DNA of 64,000 nucleotides, from assembly GCF_022201045.2 (NCBI RefSeq), contig NC_068559.1, positions 1,922,001-1,986,000 of the forward strand. The letters are read 5' to 3'. Origin of the DNA: Citrus sinensis. Taxonomy: Eukaryota; Streptophyta; Magnoliopsida; Sapindales; Rutaceae. Position 1 is the first letter of the stretch. Each line of letters opens with the position of its first letter. Position numbers and translations under genes: made by a program. The notes beneath the pieces were generated by a model. The model made no database searches. It saw only the letters and a list, made by a program, of their open reading frames with translations, and was not told the origin of the DNA. Positions 37,601 to 48,892 of this stretch are shown here, piece after piece.

Positions 37601-40600
37601 GAATTTGTTTTAAGAATCGAATCCAAATATTGCCCACTTAATAATAATGCTTATGAGGGGGAAAAACAAAAGTCGATGAAAGCAAATCAAATTGATAATG
37701 TGTTTAAGGAATTTTATCATCAAATTTAAAGCTAACGATGCAAGTGTCATTAAATGATATGATTGAGCAAATGGCCAAATGCCCATCAATAACAAAATTG
37801 ACCGAATTGAAACTTTTAATAAATTGATACCATTATACATGCTCTGCTGCAAATTCTATCGATATAAATTTTATGTGTCATGTCATATTTGGCATTATAT
37901 TACAACTTGAGAATTTGCACTTAGGTCTAATAATGGGTTGTGTTTGAATGGTCTCGTATTTTGTTTTTATCGTATCATGTTAAATTGTACATATCACTCT
38001 ATTAACTTGTTTGGTTCAAAAAATACAAGCTCAAACCGACCCATTTAACCTGCTCTTTTTGATAGATTTAAAATAGTTATTGAAAATAATTGTTATGTAT
38101 TTTTAGCTTAAAACACATAACAATTTACAAAATATGCTTTCTGAAAATATAAGATCAAATGAAAAAATTCTCAATATTCTTCGTGTTTAACATGATATAA
38201 TAATATAGCCCATAAATAATGAATAATTTCAATATAAACACCAATATCAGTGATTAAAATTTTAATTAAGAAATAAAAAATATCATAGAAAGAAATTTGT
38301 ATTACTAGCAAATATCGTACAATGAGTAAATGACAACTCCAAATTTTACCATAAGTATTTAGTGATTTTAAGGTTCATGATAACTTCAAAATATTATTTG
38401 ATTTAAAATTCAAATTATTTTTTTGCATAAAATATTAAAAAAATCAATTTACATAATTTAAGTTATTAAAATTATTAAACTATTAATATTAAGCGTTAAT
38501 GAATAGAGTGAAATGGGTTTTTGATGCTTCAACCCAAATCCAACTTTTTTATCAAATGAGTTTTCATTAACGATCAAACAATTATTTTTGTCATATGAAT
38601 TCGTATCATATTAGTAAATCATCTGAAATTTTTACCAAGTTTATTTATACCTAGCGAAGCATGCTCCTAGTAATTTGAAAAAAAAGGCTCCTCTCATACA
38701 AAAATGGGACATTCAAACTCATTCCTTTAATTTGGGTTGGCCGGTGTAACATGTTTTAAAATACAAGATTTTTAAAATGAATTTATAATTACGCACCAAT
38801 TAACTTGTTCCGTTATTGTTATACAAAAATGTTGACTGAATGTGAATACTTAGACGCACCGTTCCAAAAAAAAAATGATGAATGAATGTGAATACTTAGA
38901 AGTTGTTAGCCGACCATTGCAATTAAAAATTACTAAAACCACTACTTTATAACCAAATCCCGTGGATTTATTACTTCGTGCCTGTCTTAATCACTCAAAG
39001 CAAAATTTGAAAATTATGCACCCTCATAAAATCTCACAAATGTCGTTCAATATTACTATAATTTTTCATTTGAAAAGATGATAGTGGCTTATGGTTAGTG
39101 CTAACCTGCCAAATCACGTTCGGTATTTTCTTGCCTAGCCGGAACAAAATAAAATTATGTTCTTTACTTTGCTTAGTGGACTCTCTTTTCTGGCCGGGTA
39201 TTCACTATTCAGGCCATGAGATTTCAGTGAGTGGCTAGATTTGCTTTCATTTAAAAGAAAAACAACGTTCATTCAAATTAAATAAGGTTCAGAAAGATAG
39301 CTACTACTCAATGAAAACATAGCAGCAGCAATGTCACTTCGCCATGTCCATCCTGTCTATAGAAGTAGATGAAGCATTCAATATTAAAAGTAGTACAATG
39401 TCTGCCCAGTGATAAAATAGCCACCCCAATAACGTCGCTGGATCACTAAATGATATGGCAAGCAATTACATATATACATAATTGATGTAATTTCTTAATA
39501 TTTTGTGAATAGTTCTGAAGTTCTAGATTAACCAAATAATGTCTAATTATATATATATATATATATCTAATTACAAATATTAGTGTAATGATCTGCTGTT
39601 ATAGTTGTTGTAAATATCTATTTAATACAATAACCTGATACTCAATCAATTAAAAAAAAAAAAAAGATTAACCAAATAATGTCATGCGACAATGATGTAT
39701 TACTTGGAAGGTAGAATAAAAAGAGTAGCATCACTCCCGGTATCATTATTTCAAAGTTGATTTTTTCCCCTCTTTTTGACTTCTCAGAGATAATAAAGAG
39801 GAAAGAAATTGATGTCACCGTTGTCTCAATGTGACATCAATTTCAAATTTATGGTTGACTCTTAAGAATTGGTAGATCAACTAAACAAAATACGGTTTTC
39901 AAAATAAAAATAAATAGAAATCTAAAATTGGAGGAATCTGTAGCCAGATCCATAAAATGTGGGGATTCATACTTGGCCTCACCAGTTGCAGGCTTTTCTA
40001 ACTTAGAAATGAAAAGGCAAAGAACTCTCTCTCGTTAATGGATTTTAATTGGCTAGCCAGTTAGCTATTGCCAGCATGATTATGCATGCAGATGAATATC
40101 ATTATTATGCACATTATTTCTCCGGCCAGTTAGATTTAAAAAAAAAAAAACAATTATGTATCGCATTGATTTTGCTTTATATATGGAAACAAAATGTCTG
40201 TTTAATTTATATAAGGGTTGGATTATCTGTATTTTGAAAAGTACTTTAAACACTTTATTACTTAAGATGCTTCATGACAATTTCTTTAAATTAGAGAATT
40301 ACTCATAAATTTCGAAATAGTCTTAAATTAAGTCCTCATCATTACATGTTTTTATCTTTTTTTTCCGAAAATAATATTAGTTTTTATTTTACTTATTTTG
40401 TTCAAGTCCATTCCTAAAATGATTCTTTCTCTAGACAATCTAGTCCTCTATCTCTCCATCTTTTGATTCGAAATTCTCACTTTACCAATACCATCTTGAG
40501 CAAAATATTCATCAAAACATCACTATCTATATACCCCTTGCATAGTTGATTCTTTGAAAATTTTAACACATTTGTTATTTTTTTAATCAAATAGTAAATA

Positions 40601-41037
40601 CAATAGCATGATCAATTTGACCAAAATGGAGAACCCAAAATCATGTCGTGACAAGTAAAAAATATAAAATAAGACCCAATCTTAATCGAAGGATGATTAG
40701 TCCACAACTTTTATACTAGACTTTATAGTATATAACTTCTCCTCGTAGCATTCACCTACATACTCACTTTGCAATTGAAATTGCAAAATCAATTGGGAAG
40801 AACAGAGAGATAGAAGAGAGACTACCCGATGAGGAGTTAAAGGAGTACTGTTAAGATTGAAAAAAGGAAAAAAAAATAGATTTATGGCGGAAGTAGTTGA
40901 ATGGTGAATGAGTGTTAAGAGTAAAGTTTTTATTTAGTAATCATAATATTAAATTATGGATATTATAGTAATATAAAACTTTATTAAAATATAAATATTT
41001 AACATAATTTTCAAAATATAAATAGTACTACTTTTTT
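34680..41037. other. Gene-poor intergenic region
   Basis: A 6.4-kb stretch with the CIPK 3' UTR at its start. Short open frames (for example around 35830-36190 on both strands) show no known domain. It contains a 52-bp direct repeat, homopolymer runs and AT-rich DNA; no tRNA or other RNA gene was recognised. Confidence 0.4.
35221..35322. repeat. Direct duplication, period 52
   Basis: Two tandem copies, 35221-35270 and 35273-35322, are nearly identical over 50 bases (both contain GGAGGATTT(A/G)GCTAGAAG), which points to a recent local duplication. Confidence 0.93.
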
Positions 41038-41046
41038 TTTATATAA

Positions 41047-41169
41047 GATCAGTGTTATGTTACGTTAAACGTAACATACACACACTCGTAATAACAATTT
41101 TAATAATAAAATTTATTACTGTTGTTGTGAGTGTGTGTACATTAGGTTTAACGTAATATAGAGTGATGG
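41047..41169. mobile_element. Hairpin MITE, 123 bp
   Basis: The two halves are inverse: GTTACGTTAAACGTAA on the left, TTAGGTTTAACGTAAT on the right, with ACACACACTC against GAGTGTGTGT further in. The 9 bases tttatataa flank it perfectly (41038-41046 and 41170-41178). Such a size and a 9-bp duplication suggest a Mutator-derived MITE. Confidence 0.8.
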
Positions 41170-42049
41170 TTTATATAATGTTGGCGACGACAGTACAAAT
41201 GTGCATGTTTATAGTCAATCATAATATCGTGAGTGAGAGTGGTATCGACATCGGGACTGTGAAACCAAAGCCAGCGGTTTTGAGAAAAATGGGAGTCAGA
41301 TTTTGATTAGATGCAATAAAATATGAATTTTCAAGGAAATGATCTGCAGTCGTCGCATATAAATGTGTCCTAAGAAGTCAACTCTAGGCATTACTCATTT
41401 ACTCTGATTTGTCGATTTCAGTTTTGTTTTCTCATTTGGCCACTAGCAGCAAGTTGCCGCCTGTCCCACCTCCACTACCAGTCATGCATGCAGCCAACTA
41501 ATGAATATGTTTCATTGTCTTATTATATAATTAATATATATTAGCCGGCGACTCATAGGCAGTGACTTGATTAAGGGAACCCACACAAGTCGTAGCGAAA
41601 GCGAGTTATGGCAAAAGAAAAATCATACCCCTGCGCACACACACACACGTATATATATATTTAATTTTCTAGTCCGGCATCATAAAATATAGAAAACGTT
41701 TGAGAAAATTTTAAAACTGTAAAATTTTAAAAGCTTAAAACTTAAAACGTTTAAACCGTACGGTTTATGTGTTTTTACAGATGTTTCCGCACTTTAAAAT
41801 TTTGAATTAAACATTTCTCTCTCTCTCTATATGTATGTTTGTGTGGCAAATGTAAATTCATACACCTATATACGTTTTCCAATATATACACACACACTTT
41901 ATACTCTCAAAATTTGGCTCAAAAATGGTTCAAAATTTTTTTTTCTTTACTCTTACAAAATGATTACCAATCTCTTCTAACGTAAAATATAAAAATAATT
42001 CCGGCAACATATATTTTTTTTATTTGTCTATTTTATTTATGAGTAGTGT

Positions 42050-42172
42050 TTGATATAAAGAAAGACGAGAGAAAAATAAGAGAAATTTACATTCTCTCTC
42101 TACCCACCCACTCTCTCCCTTCTCTTTTTTTTTTTTTATTTCTCTTATTTTTCTCTCATCTTTCTTTACATC
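42050..42172. mobile_element. Fold-back element with 37-bp arms
   Basis: The left arm 42050-42086 (TTGATATAAAGAAAGACGAG...) and the right arm 42137-42172 are inverse with about three mismatches, around a pyrimidine-rich centre. A target duplication could not be identified, so the superfamily is open. Confidence 0.6.
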
Positions 42173-42699
42173 AAGAATCTTCCTTTATCTATTTGAGGCT
42201 TTGTCATACTATAGCTTTTGAGATCTATATAATAATAGCATCGACTTTGGCCCCAAACTTGAAAGGTACGTGCCTGCCTCCGGTCCCTAAAACGTCAGAC
42301 GTGGACTAGTGCATATTAGACTTTAGAACAAACAAGCCCAAGGGATCAACTACTCTGCTTTTTCCAAAAATAATGAATTAACAAAATTCAAAGAAGTCCC
42401 AGTTTCTAGAATAAGAAAAGAAAAATGTTTGTTAAAAATATCAGAAAAAGCGGCCGGTCATCTTGTAATTGAAATTTCTTCACGTTTTCCTTTGACCGAT
42501 TTGTATGATTTATTTATTTAGTTATTGCATCACCTAACCGTAACATATCTGCAAACACAAAATCAATAAAAGCACTCCTCCTATCATTTCACTTCATAAC
42601 TCCTCGAAGTTGAGTTTTGTCAGAACGATGAAACTCAAACTCTTGAGTTGTCTGAAAATGGACGGAATTATATCCTACTTGTAAAAACCCAGATACCTT

Positions 42700-42878
42700 T
42701 CCTTAAAAAAACCCTAGAATCTTTCTTCTTTTAACCTCAAATCAAATCTTGCCACCGTTACTTCCCCCACTCTCTCTGTGTGTGTTTACACACACACACG
42801 CACATATATATACAGATACTGTGATACACGTACCTAGCTAGTTTCGTAAACTAGAGCTTCAATTTGTTTCTTTCTTTC
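42700..42878 (+). promoter_or_regulatory. AZG1 core promoter and leader
   Basis: An AAACCCTAGAA element (telo-box type) lies near 42710, and a TATA-like ATATATATA run at about 42804-42812, about 70 bases before the ATG at 42879. A CA/TG-rich microsatellite (about 42777-42804) separates them. The role of these motifs is inferred. Confidence 0.4.
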
Positions 42879-44624
42879 ATGGAGGTGGAAGCTAACTCTA
42901 ACTCTAACTCTAACCCGAAGCCTTTAACGAGGCTAAATGCTCTTGTAGCCAGCAGCAGAGTTGGCAAGCGATTCAAGCTCAAAGAGAGGAACACAACATT
43001 CACCACCGAGTTACGTGCCGGCACGGCCACCTTCCTCACCATGGCTTACATCTTAGCCGTCAATGCTTCCATCATCGCCGACTCCGGCGGCACTTGCACC
43101 GTCTCAGATTGTGTTGCCCTCTGTTCAAACCCTTCAGTCCCTCTTGCCAATTGCACTACTTCTGATCCAGCTTACCGAGTCGTCCAACCCGATGAGTCAT
43201 GCAAGTTCAACCCAGTCAACCCGGGCTACCAATCGTGTCTAGAGAAGCTACGTAAGGATCTTATAGTAGCCACCGTCGCTTCTTCTCTCATTGGTTGCGT
43301 AATAATGGGTGCTTTTGCAAATTTGCCCCTGGCTTTGGCTCCGGGCATGGGTACTAATGCTTACTTTGCATATACGGTCGTCGGGTTTCACGGGTCGGGT
43401 AATGTTTCTTACCGAAGTGCATTGACAGCTGTTTTTATGGAAGGGTTAATCTTTCTATTCATTTCAGCAATTGGTTTTAGATCTAAATTAGCTAAACTTG
43501 TTCCTAAACCGGTTCGGATCAGCTCGTCGGCGGGTATCGGGTTATTTCTCGCCTTCATCGGGTTACAGAACAACCAAGGAATCGGGTTAATCGGGTATAG
43601 TTCGTCCACTCTGGTGACTCTCGGAGCCTGCCCCAGATCCGCTAGAGCCGCGCTTGCTCCGGTCGTAACGGCAGCTAACGGCACAGCTAGTTTAATCCCC
43701 GGCGGTACGGTTTCCGGGGATATCCTTTGCCTCCGGGATAGGATGGAGAGCCCCACATTTTGGCTGGGTGTTGTTGGCTTTGTCATAATTGCTTATTGCT
43801 TAGTGAAAAATATTAAGGGTGCTATGATTTATGGGGTAGTTTTTGTAACGGTGGTTTCTTGGTTCCGTAACACTAAAGTAACGGCGTTCCCGGATACTGA
43901 CGCGGGTAATTCAGCTCACAAATATTTCAAGAAAGTAGTTGACGTACATGTAATCGAAAGTACAGCTGGGGCTCTAAGCTTTAAAAGCATGGGCAAAGGC
44001 TATTTTTGGGAGGCTGTGGTCACGTTCTTGTACGTGGACATATTGGACACAACGGGTACGCTATATTCAATGGCCAGATTTGCTGGCTTCACTGACCAAA
44101 ACGGTGATTTTGAGGGCCAATACTTTGCTTTCATGTCGGATGCCATGTCGATTGTTGTGGGGGCACTTCTCGGGACATCGCCGGTGACTACCTTTATCGA
44201 GTCGTCGACGGGGATCCGGGAGGGTGGTAGGACGGGGCTGACGGCGTTGACTGTGGCCGGATACTTCTTCCTGGCGCTCTTCTTCACGCCGTTGTTGGCG
44301 TCGATACCGGCGTGGGCGGTTGGCCCACCGTTGATCTTGGTTGGGGTGTTGATGATGAGATCAGTGGTGGAGGTTGAATGGGATGATATGAGGCAAGCTA
44401 TCCCAGCGTTTTTAACATTGATTTTGATGCCTCTAACATATTCTATTGCTTATGGGCTGATTGGCGGCATTTGCACTTATATTGTGCTGCATATTTGGGA
44501 CTGGGGACATAAGTCATTGGTGAAGATTGGTGTGGTGAAGAAGAAGAGTAGTGGAGTTAGTGGAGCTCCTCAGCAAATTAGAGAAGGAGATGGAAATGGA
44601 AAGGCAAACGAAATTGAAGTGTAG
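42879..44624 (+). CDS. AZG1: Adenine/guanine permease AZG1
   Basis: A plasma-membrane-type purine transporter of the AzgA-like NCS2/NAT group; plant AZG1 takes up adenine and guanine and is linked with cytokinin movement. One exon, 581 residues from the ATG at 42879 (an upstream in-frame TTG at 42864 is not a plausible start). The opening [29 protein letters not shown], the [18 protein letters not shown] substrate-site segment, [19 protein letters not shown] and the [20 protein letters not shown] segment are near-invariant features of AZG1. About 12-14 hydrophobic segments are visible, and the length agrees with the Arabidopsis protein (579). The N-terminus has a short Asn-Ser repeat made by an AACTCT hexanucleotide repeat (about 42892-42915), a length-variable site. 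Absence of introns also matches Arabidopsis AZG1. Confidence 0.97.
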   Translation: MEVEANSNSNSNPKPLTRLNALVASSRVGKRFKLKERNTTFTTELRAGTATFLTMAYILAVNASIIADSGGTCTVSDCVALCSNPSVPLANCTTSDPAYRVVQPDESCKFNPVNPGYQSCLEKLRKDLIVATVASSLIGCVIMGAFANLPLALAPGMGTNAYFAYTVVGFHGSGNVSYRSALTAVFMEGLIFLFISAIGFRSKLAKLVPKPVRISSSAGIGLFLAFIGLQNNQGIGLIGYSSSTLVTLGACPRSARAALAPVVTAANGTASLIPGGTVSGDILCLRDRMESPTFWLGVVGFVIIAYCLVKNIKGAMIYGVVFVTVVSWFRNTKVTAFPDTDAGNSAHKYFKKVVDVHVIESTAGALSFKSMGKGYFWEAVVTFLYVDILDTTGTLYSMARFAGFTDQNGDFEGQYFAFMSDAMSIVVGALLGTSPVTTFIESSTGIREGGRTGLTALTVAGYFFLALFFTPLLASIPAWAVGPPLILVGVLMMRSVVEVEWDDMRQAIPAFLTLILMPLTYSIAYGLIGGICTYIVLHIWDWGHKSLVKIGVVKKKSSGVSGAPQQIREGDGNGKANEIEV

Positions 44625-45160
44625 ATGTGTGTGGCTACCACTTCATCAGAAGTATATGTAATATTTGATTAATTATTATTAGTTTCAAGCATATGATGGA
44701 TATTCATAATTCATAAAGAGATGTAAAATATTTATTTAATGACATTGTATTGTGCATCTGATGGTATTTTACCAAATCTTACCCTTTTCTTGTTTTGTTC
44801 AAGAACAAAAAAATGCTATAGGATATGACAAATTAAAAAACCAATTTCGGTCAAATGGGTGACAATTGATTTGATTGATTTTTTAACTTTTAACAAAACA
44901 AAATGGGATTTGGAATTGGATTATCTCATTCGAGTGTGAAAGTTATTAATGCTGTTAGGTCATTTTCTCATTGATTTTTTAAGCTATAACCTAAGTTGAA
45001 AAATATGGATACGTATCTACAACCTCTTTTTAGACTCTATCATGCATACTAAAAATCGAGAGACGTGTTTGGCAATCATTTTAATTTAATTTGGAGGAAA
45101 AGAAAATATAGAGATGATAAGACAGATCACAGAAAAGTCAAAAAAGAAAATAGTGACAGA
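44625..45160. other. Intergenic, 3' flank of AZG1
   Basis: Likely 3' UTR in the first 130 bases, then AT-rich DNA without a gene. Confidence 0.4.
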
Positions 45161-45170
45161 TTTATAGATA

Positions 45171-45293
45171 GGGCAAACACTACCTTATAATTAATGTATA
45201 GTACATCCATCACTCATAAACAGTGTATGAGTGGGATCCACTCACTGTTTATGTGAGGGACGTACCATACATTGATTGTAAGGTAGTGGGATC
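45171..45293. mobile_element. Hairpin MITE, 123 bp
   Basis: The arms are inverse: CACTACCTTATAATTAATGT on the left against ACATTGATTGTAAGGTAGTG on the right, and CATAAACAGTGTATGAGTG against CACTCACTGTTTATGTG in the middle. The flanks tttatagata (45161-45170) and tttatatata (45294-45303) agree at 9 of 10 positions. It is the same length as the element at 41047-41169, but the sequence differs. Confidence 0.72.
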
Positions 45294-45303
45294 TTTATAT
45301 ATA

Positions 45304-47130
45304 GTGATGGAGTTGGAAACAATAAGAATCATCGAAGACAGATATGAATGGTCATTATTTTACAGAAGATAAAGATTCTTTTGAAGGTTCCATTAAACTA
45401 GAATCCGGTCTATTTGTCACAAGGAGGAGATAAGGCATCTAAAAGTAAGATGATAACAAGGCAACTTTCCACAGATACTGGTGATACATAACGGTCTGAA
45501 TAAATGTTCATAAAAAAAACTCCCCCATTATCTTTGAAAAATAAAATTCAGCAAATGAGAAGCCCAAGGTACCCAACCATATTGTTGCTATTAAGATTTA
45601 TTTCAATCAAGCGCTCGTCGCTTTCCTTATTCAAATAATGATCCCATTCCATGGAATGCATGTAGGGCCACCCTTTGTCTTTTTATTAGGTATTTTTGGT
45701 CCACAAGCAATAATACAATAATAAATTGTTACCCTATAGTTTCTTTTTCAATATTTTATTGTTTATGGCTAGATTTAGTATTTGGGTTCTTCCAGTTTCA
45801 TGTAGAATTAAATTATGTAAAACGACACTATGATCTTGAAATTTTTGATTTAATTAATAAACAGTTAAATTCTATGTTTCAGGAGTAGATACACAAACTC
45901 TCTTCTAATTTTAGTTATTACAAACAATGTCATGTGTGCGGTTACACTATTGCATCTTTTATGAAACTATTCTCACCATCACATAGATCTTGGCATAGAG
46001 AGTCTCATAGTGTCATCAAATAAATTTTTTTTAAAAAAAAAAAACATAAAATATGATACATGTATTCATTTTTTTTTCAAATTAGGGTGTATTATTCTTA
46101 AAACTTAAGAGTTCTACTTATAAATATCTTGAAGGTGTGAGTGTTTTCTTTTCGTAAACAACCCGTAAAAGAAAAAGAGAAACAATAATTTTTTACTTAT
46201 CCTTAGAGATAAGATTCAATCGTGATGTGAGTAAGTGTTTTTCTTTTTTTATTATGCTAAATTATCGAGTCACAAAGCATATTGATTCAAAAGTATAACT
46301 TTAGTACTTGATTACTTGAGATTTTTTATCAACTCAAGGCTGCGCGAGCAATAGATTTTGGACAGATGATCATTATTCAAAGTTGCAGCAGGCAAATTCT
46401 AGTGGGAGAATTAAGACACATATATCATCTGCAAACCACAAATTTGTACCTGGTGTTTTGTTCTGGTCGCGGGGTTTCAGCTCTCAAGTACATAAAACTT
46501 GAAAATGACACATGCATTAAACAGAATGATTCCCCGTAAGAATGGATAACTTCGCCAGATGATTTGCCAAATTCCTCAGTTATGCTCCATTTATTTTGTG
46601 GGCAATCAAATGATTAATCGACTGTTCATTATTATTCTGTGGCCAATTGATGGGGTATTGCTTTACATGATAAGAACAAATCTTTTGATTGCCCATTACA
46701 TATTCACATTCTTTGCCCAACGGTTGATCTGACATAGTAACATATATACGTTGAAAACGTGGCAGCTTAAAAGGTCAAATTTGGAGCTTTCACCCATCAA
46801 CGTTGCCATCTCAGTGTTGATCGTTGTAACAGAGACACGTATGAAGATTATTCTATGTGACAGATGGCACTGAGAAAATTTATGACTGAAATTATTCCAA
46901 ACTGTTGACAGAAAAAGCCCACTCTTATAAGATCAGGCCACTCCACGGCTTTTAGTTATTGATTCTAAAGACGCCCGTTTAATTTTCTAAGAGACCCACG
47001 CTCATTTAAATTATCTTTGAAAAGAGTGTGCTTAGGATGTGGTTGGGTGTCCATAGCAACTCTTCCGATTCCACACAAACATCTTCTGCGGTTCTGCCCT
47101 TTGTATAAAGCCGAAAACAATTTTTGTCTG
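45304..47130. other. Intergenic between AZG1 and LSF2
   Basis: No gene or complete element seen in this 1.8 kb; AT-rich with several homopolymer runs. Confidence 0.35.
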
Positions 47131-47150
47131 CACGTGTCCTCACTCACGTG
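47131..47150 (+). promoter_or_regulatory. Paired G-boxes, probable original LSF2 upstream region
   Basis: CACGTG occurs at 47131-47136 and again at 47145-47150 (followed by GC, an ABRE-like context), 14 bases apart. Before the Pack-MULE inserted, these sites would have been about 650 bases from the LSF2 start; now they are about 1.74 kb away. Link to LSF2 is inferred from position only. Confidence 0.45.
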
Positions 47151-47749
47151 GCATTAGCAATCTCAAAATTTGAGGACATTTCGGCCACATTATTCATGAA
47201 CTACAGGTTTGAAATATTTCTCGTCATTTTTTTTTTTTGGTATCATTTTATCATAATTTGAAACAAATATGGCTTGTCGTCGAGATAAATGCTTATATAA
47301 CGAGTTCTCGTTCTCGTGGTAAACGATCGCGAACGACTTGTCGTTTATTAGATGACTACATACGCCTTGGAGGCTTGAAGTCTTGAACATTGGCTCGTCA
47401 ATTTCAGTTCTGGAGTGCACATGGTGTTATAATTTTCAATCACTTCTGTGCTCTTGTTTGGTTGAGATTATCCTTTCACTTTTTATCCATTTTAGTGTTT
47501 TCATATTTTCTTCCAAATTCAATAATTGTTTTTATTCATTTGGTTTTTTTTTTATTATTATTTCTAGCGTACTGCTTTAATCATTGAAAAATTCAATGTT
47601 TAAAAAATAAAAAAATAAAATAAAATAGTTGCTGCTTTATCAGGGTTAGTAAAACTTGTTTCGATGATACCAACTGTTTGCGGACCGAATAATATTTGAA
47701 CAGAAAAGTTCAAATAACGTAAAATTTTTTAAATTTTCGGAAAAAAAAT

Positions 47750-47862
47750 GGGAAATTTACGAAAATAACCATAAAATTTTTACTATTTTTCGAATTAACC
47801 CTCTCAACTTTTTTCTATCAACATTAGCCAAACACACGCTTTTCTCCCCAAATTACCCTTCT
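47750..47862. repeat. Left terminal inverted repeat of the Pack-MULE
   Basis: Pairs with 48722-48834. Shared inverse words include GGGAAATTTAC, ATAACCATAAAA, TTTCTATCAACATTAGCCA and CCAAATTACCCTTCT. The 9-bp target duplication precedes it directly. Confidence 0.93.
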
Positions 47863-47881
47863 TTACAAACGAAAAGAAACT

Positions 47882-48138
47882 TGGTGCGACAGGCCCAAGT
47901 CTTGGTGCGACAGGCACCTGTCGCACTAAGCTTTGGTGCGACAGGCACCTGTCGCACCATGCCTTGGTGCGACAGGCACCTGTCGCACCAAACTTTGGTG
48001 CGACAGGCAACCTGTCGCACCATGCCTTGGTGCGACAGGCACCTGTCGCACCATGCCTTGGTGCGACAGGCACCTGTCGCACCATGCCTTGGTGCGACAG
48101 GCACCTGTCGCACCAAGCTTCGTGCGACAGGTTGCCTT
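47882..48138. repeat. Array of 31-bp palindromes (hairpin units)
   Basis: About seven full units and two half units of a near-perfect palindrome, TGGTGCGACAGG followed by CACCTGTCGCACCA, repeat with a period of 31 bases, joined by short linkers such as TGCC. Each unit could form a stem of about 13 base pairs. The array is much richer in G and C than its surroundings and starts about 20 bases inside the left terminal repeat. Open frames across it on both strands are by-products of the repeat. Confidence 0.95.
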
Positions 48139-48342
48139 CTTCTACCTCAGTATTTGTTTGTTTTCGCCAGTCCTTTCGTCTTTGTTCGTCTCTTCTTATT
48201 CGTATGTAATATCTTCTTCTACCTCAGATCGAATCTCATCCGACAACCCAAACAACAAAACAAAATCAGCTTTTTAATTCTCTAAAATCCAATTTCGGAA
48301 TTCAAATTCCCCGGGATTTTCCATCAAAAGCCACGTTGCGAA

Positions 48343-48789
48343 ATGCTAGGCGGGCTGTACGGATACCTACCTCCACCCTCCGATGAGGACAAACCCACCA
48401 ACACGACCACCACTGTCTGGTCAATTTTCGCGCCACCACAAACCATCCTCAAGCCCCAATCCAAACCCAAAACCACCCAAAATTCTCTCCCGACTAGACC
48501 CCATTCCTCACCTGCAATCGCACCTTCCCCCGACGACGTGGTAGCGCTGCCGCAACCGGCATTGGTCGACGTGACTTCGACCGTAATCGAGGAGCACGAC
48601 CCCGCTAGACCGAACGATTACGAGGATTATAGGAGAGAGAAGAAGAAGAAAGAGGTGGATGTTGAAATTAATAGAGAACTGGAGAGAAGAAGGCAAGAGG
48701 AAGAGGAAAGGGAGATGAGAGAGAAGGGTAATTTGGTCTCAACGGTTCTTTTATGGCTAATGTTGATAGAAATTTGTTTGAGGGGTTAA
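48343..48789 (+). pseudogene. Captured 5' fragment of a DRT111/SFPS-like splicing-factor gene
   Basis: The frame opens MLGGLYGYLPPPSDEDKP and continues through VDVTSTVIEEHDPARPNDYE and DYRREKKKK, the N-terminal hallmark of plant DRT111/SFPS, a nuclear G-patch and RRM splicing factor (SPF45 homologue) that acts with phytochrome signalling. Compared with what I recall of the family, about 15 residues are missing after TVWS (the SSTKMAPPTLRKP part), so an internal deletion is likely. The G-patch and RRM domains are absent. Similarity ends near 48720, where the right terminal repeat begins; the frame then continues into it for about 22 residues (GNLVSTVLLWLMLIEICLRG) and stops. The 48140-48342 stretch resembles a captured 5' UTR. 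It could make a 148-residue chimeric protein if expressed. Confidence 0.85.
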
Positions 48790-48834
48790 GATGAAAAAAA
48801 CTAAAATTTTTATGGTTATTAGTGTAAATTTCCC
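48722..48834. repeat. Right terminal inverted repeat of the Pack-MULE
   Basis: Inverse partner of 47750-47862. Followed directly by the second copy of the 9-bp target duplication, then 49 bases to the LSF2 ATG. Confidence 0.93.
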
Positions 48835-48892
48835 AAAAAAAATATTGTTATTTATAGTAAACAATTAACAGAACAGTTTTGTCAGATAGGAA

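Larger units (their letters stand above)
47750..48834 (+). mobile_element. Pack-MULE with captured DRT111/SFPS fragment
   Basis: A complete non-autonomous Mutator-like element of 1085 bp. Both ends start GGGAAATTTAC, and the 113-bp terminal arms are inverse with moderate divergence. It is flanked by identical 9-bp copies of aaaaaaaat (47741-47749 and 48835-48843). Inside are, in order, an array of 31-bp palindromes, a 5' leader-like stretch and the start of a DRT111/SFPS-type coding sequence that runs right up to the right arm. It encodes no transposase and would need one in trans. It lies in the same orientation as, and just upstream of, LSF2. Confidence 0.92.

Noticed and set aside
42864..42878. 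Upstream TTG start for AZG1
   Set aside because: Plant genes start at ATG; MEVEANS at 42879 is the first in-frame ATG.
47882..48138. CRISPR-like array of regular repeats
   Set aside because: The DNA is plant nuclear sequence, units are themselves palindromic with almost no unique spacer, and the array lies inside a Mutator-type transposon.
47804..48285. Several overlapping open frames on both strands with VRQAPVAP-like repeats
   Set aside because: They come from the 31-bp palindromic array, which stays open in many frames; there is no sign of selection on a protein.
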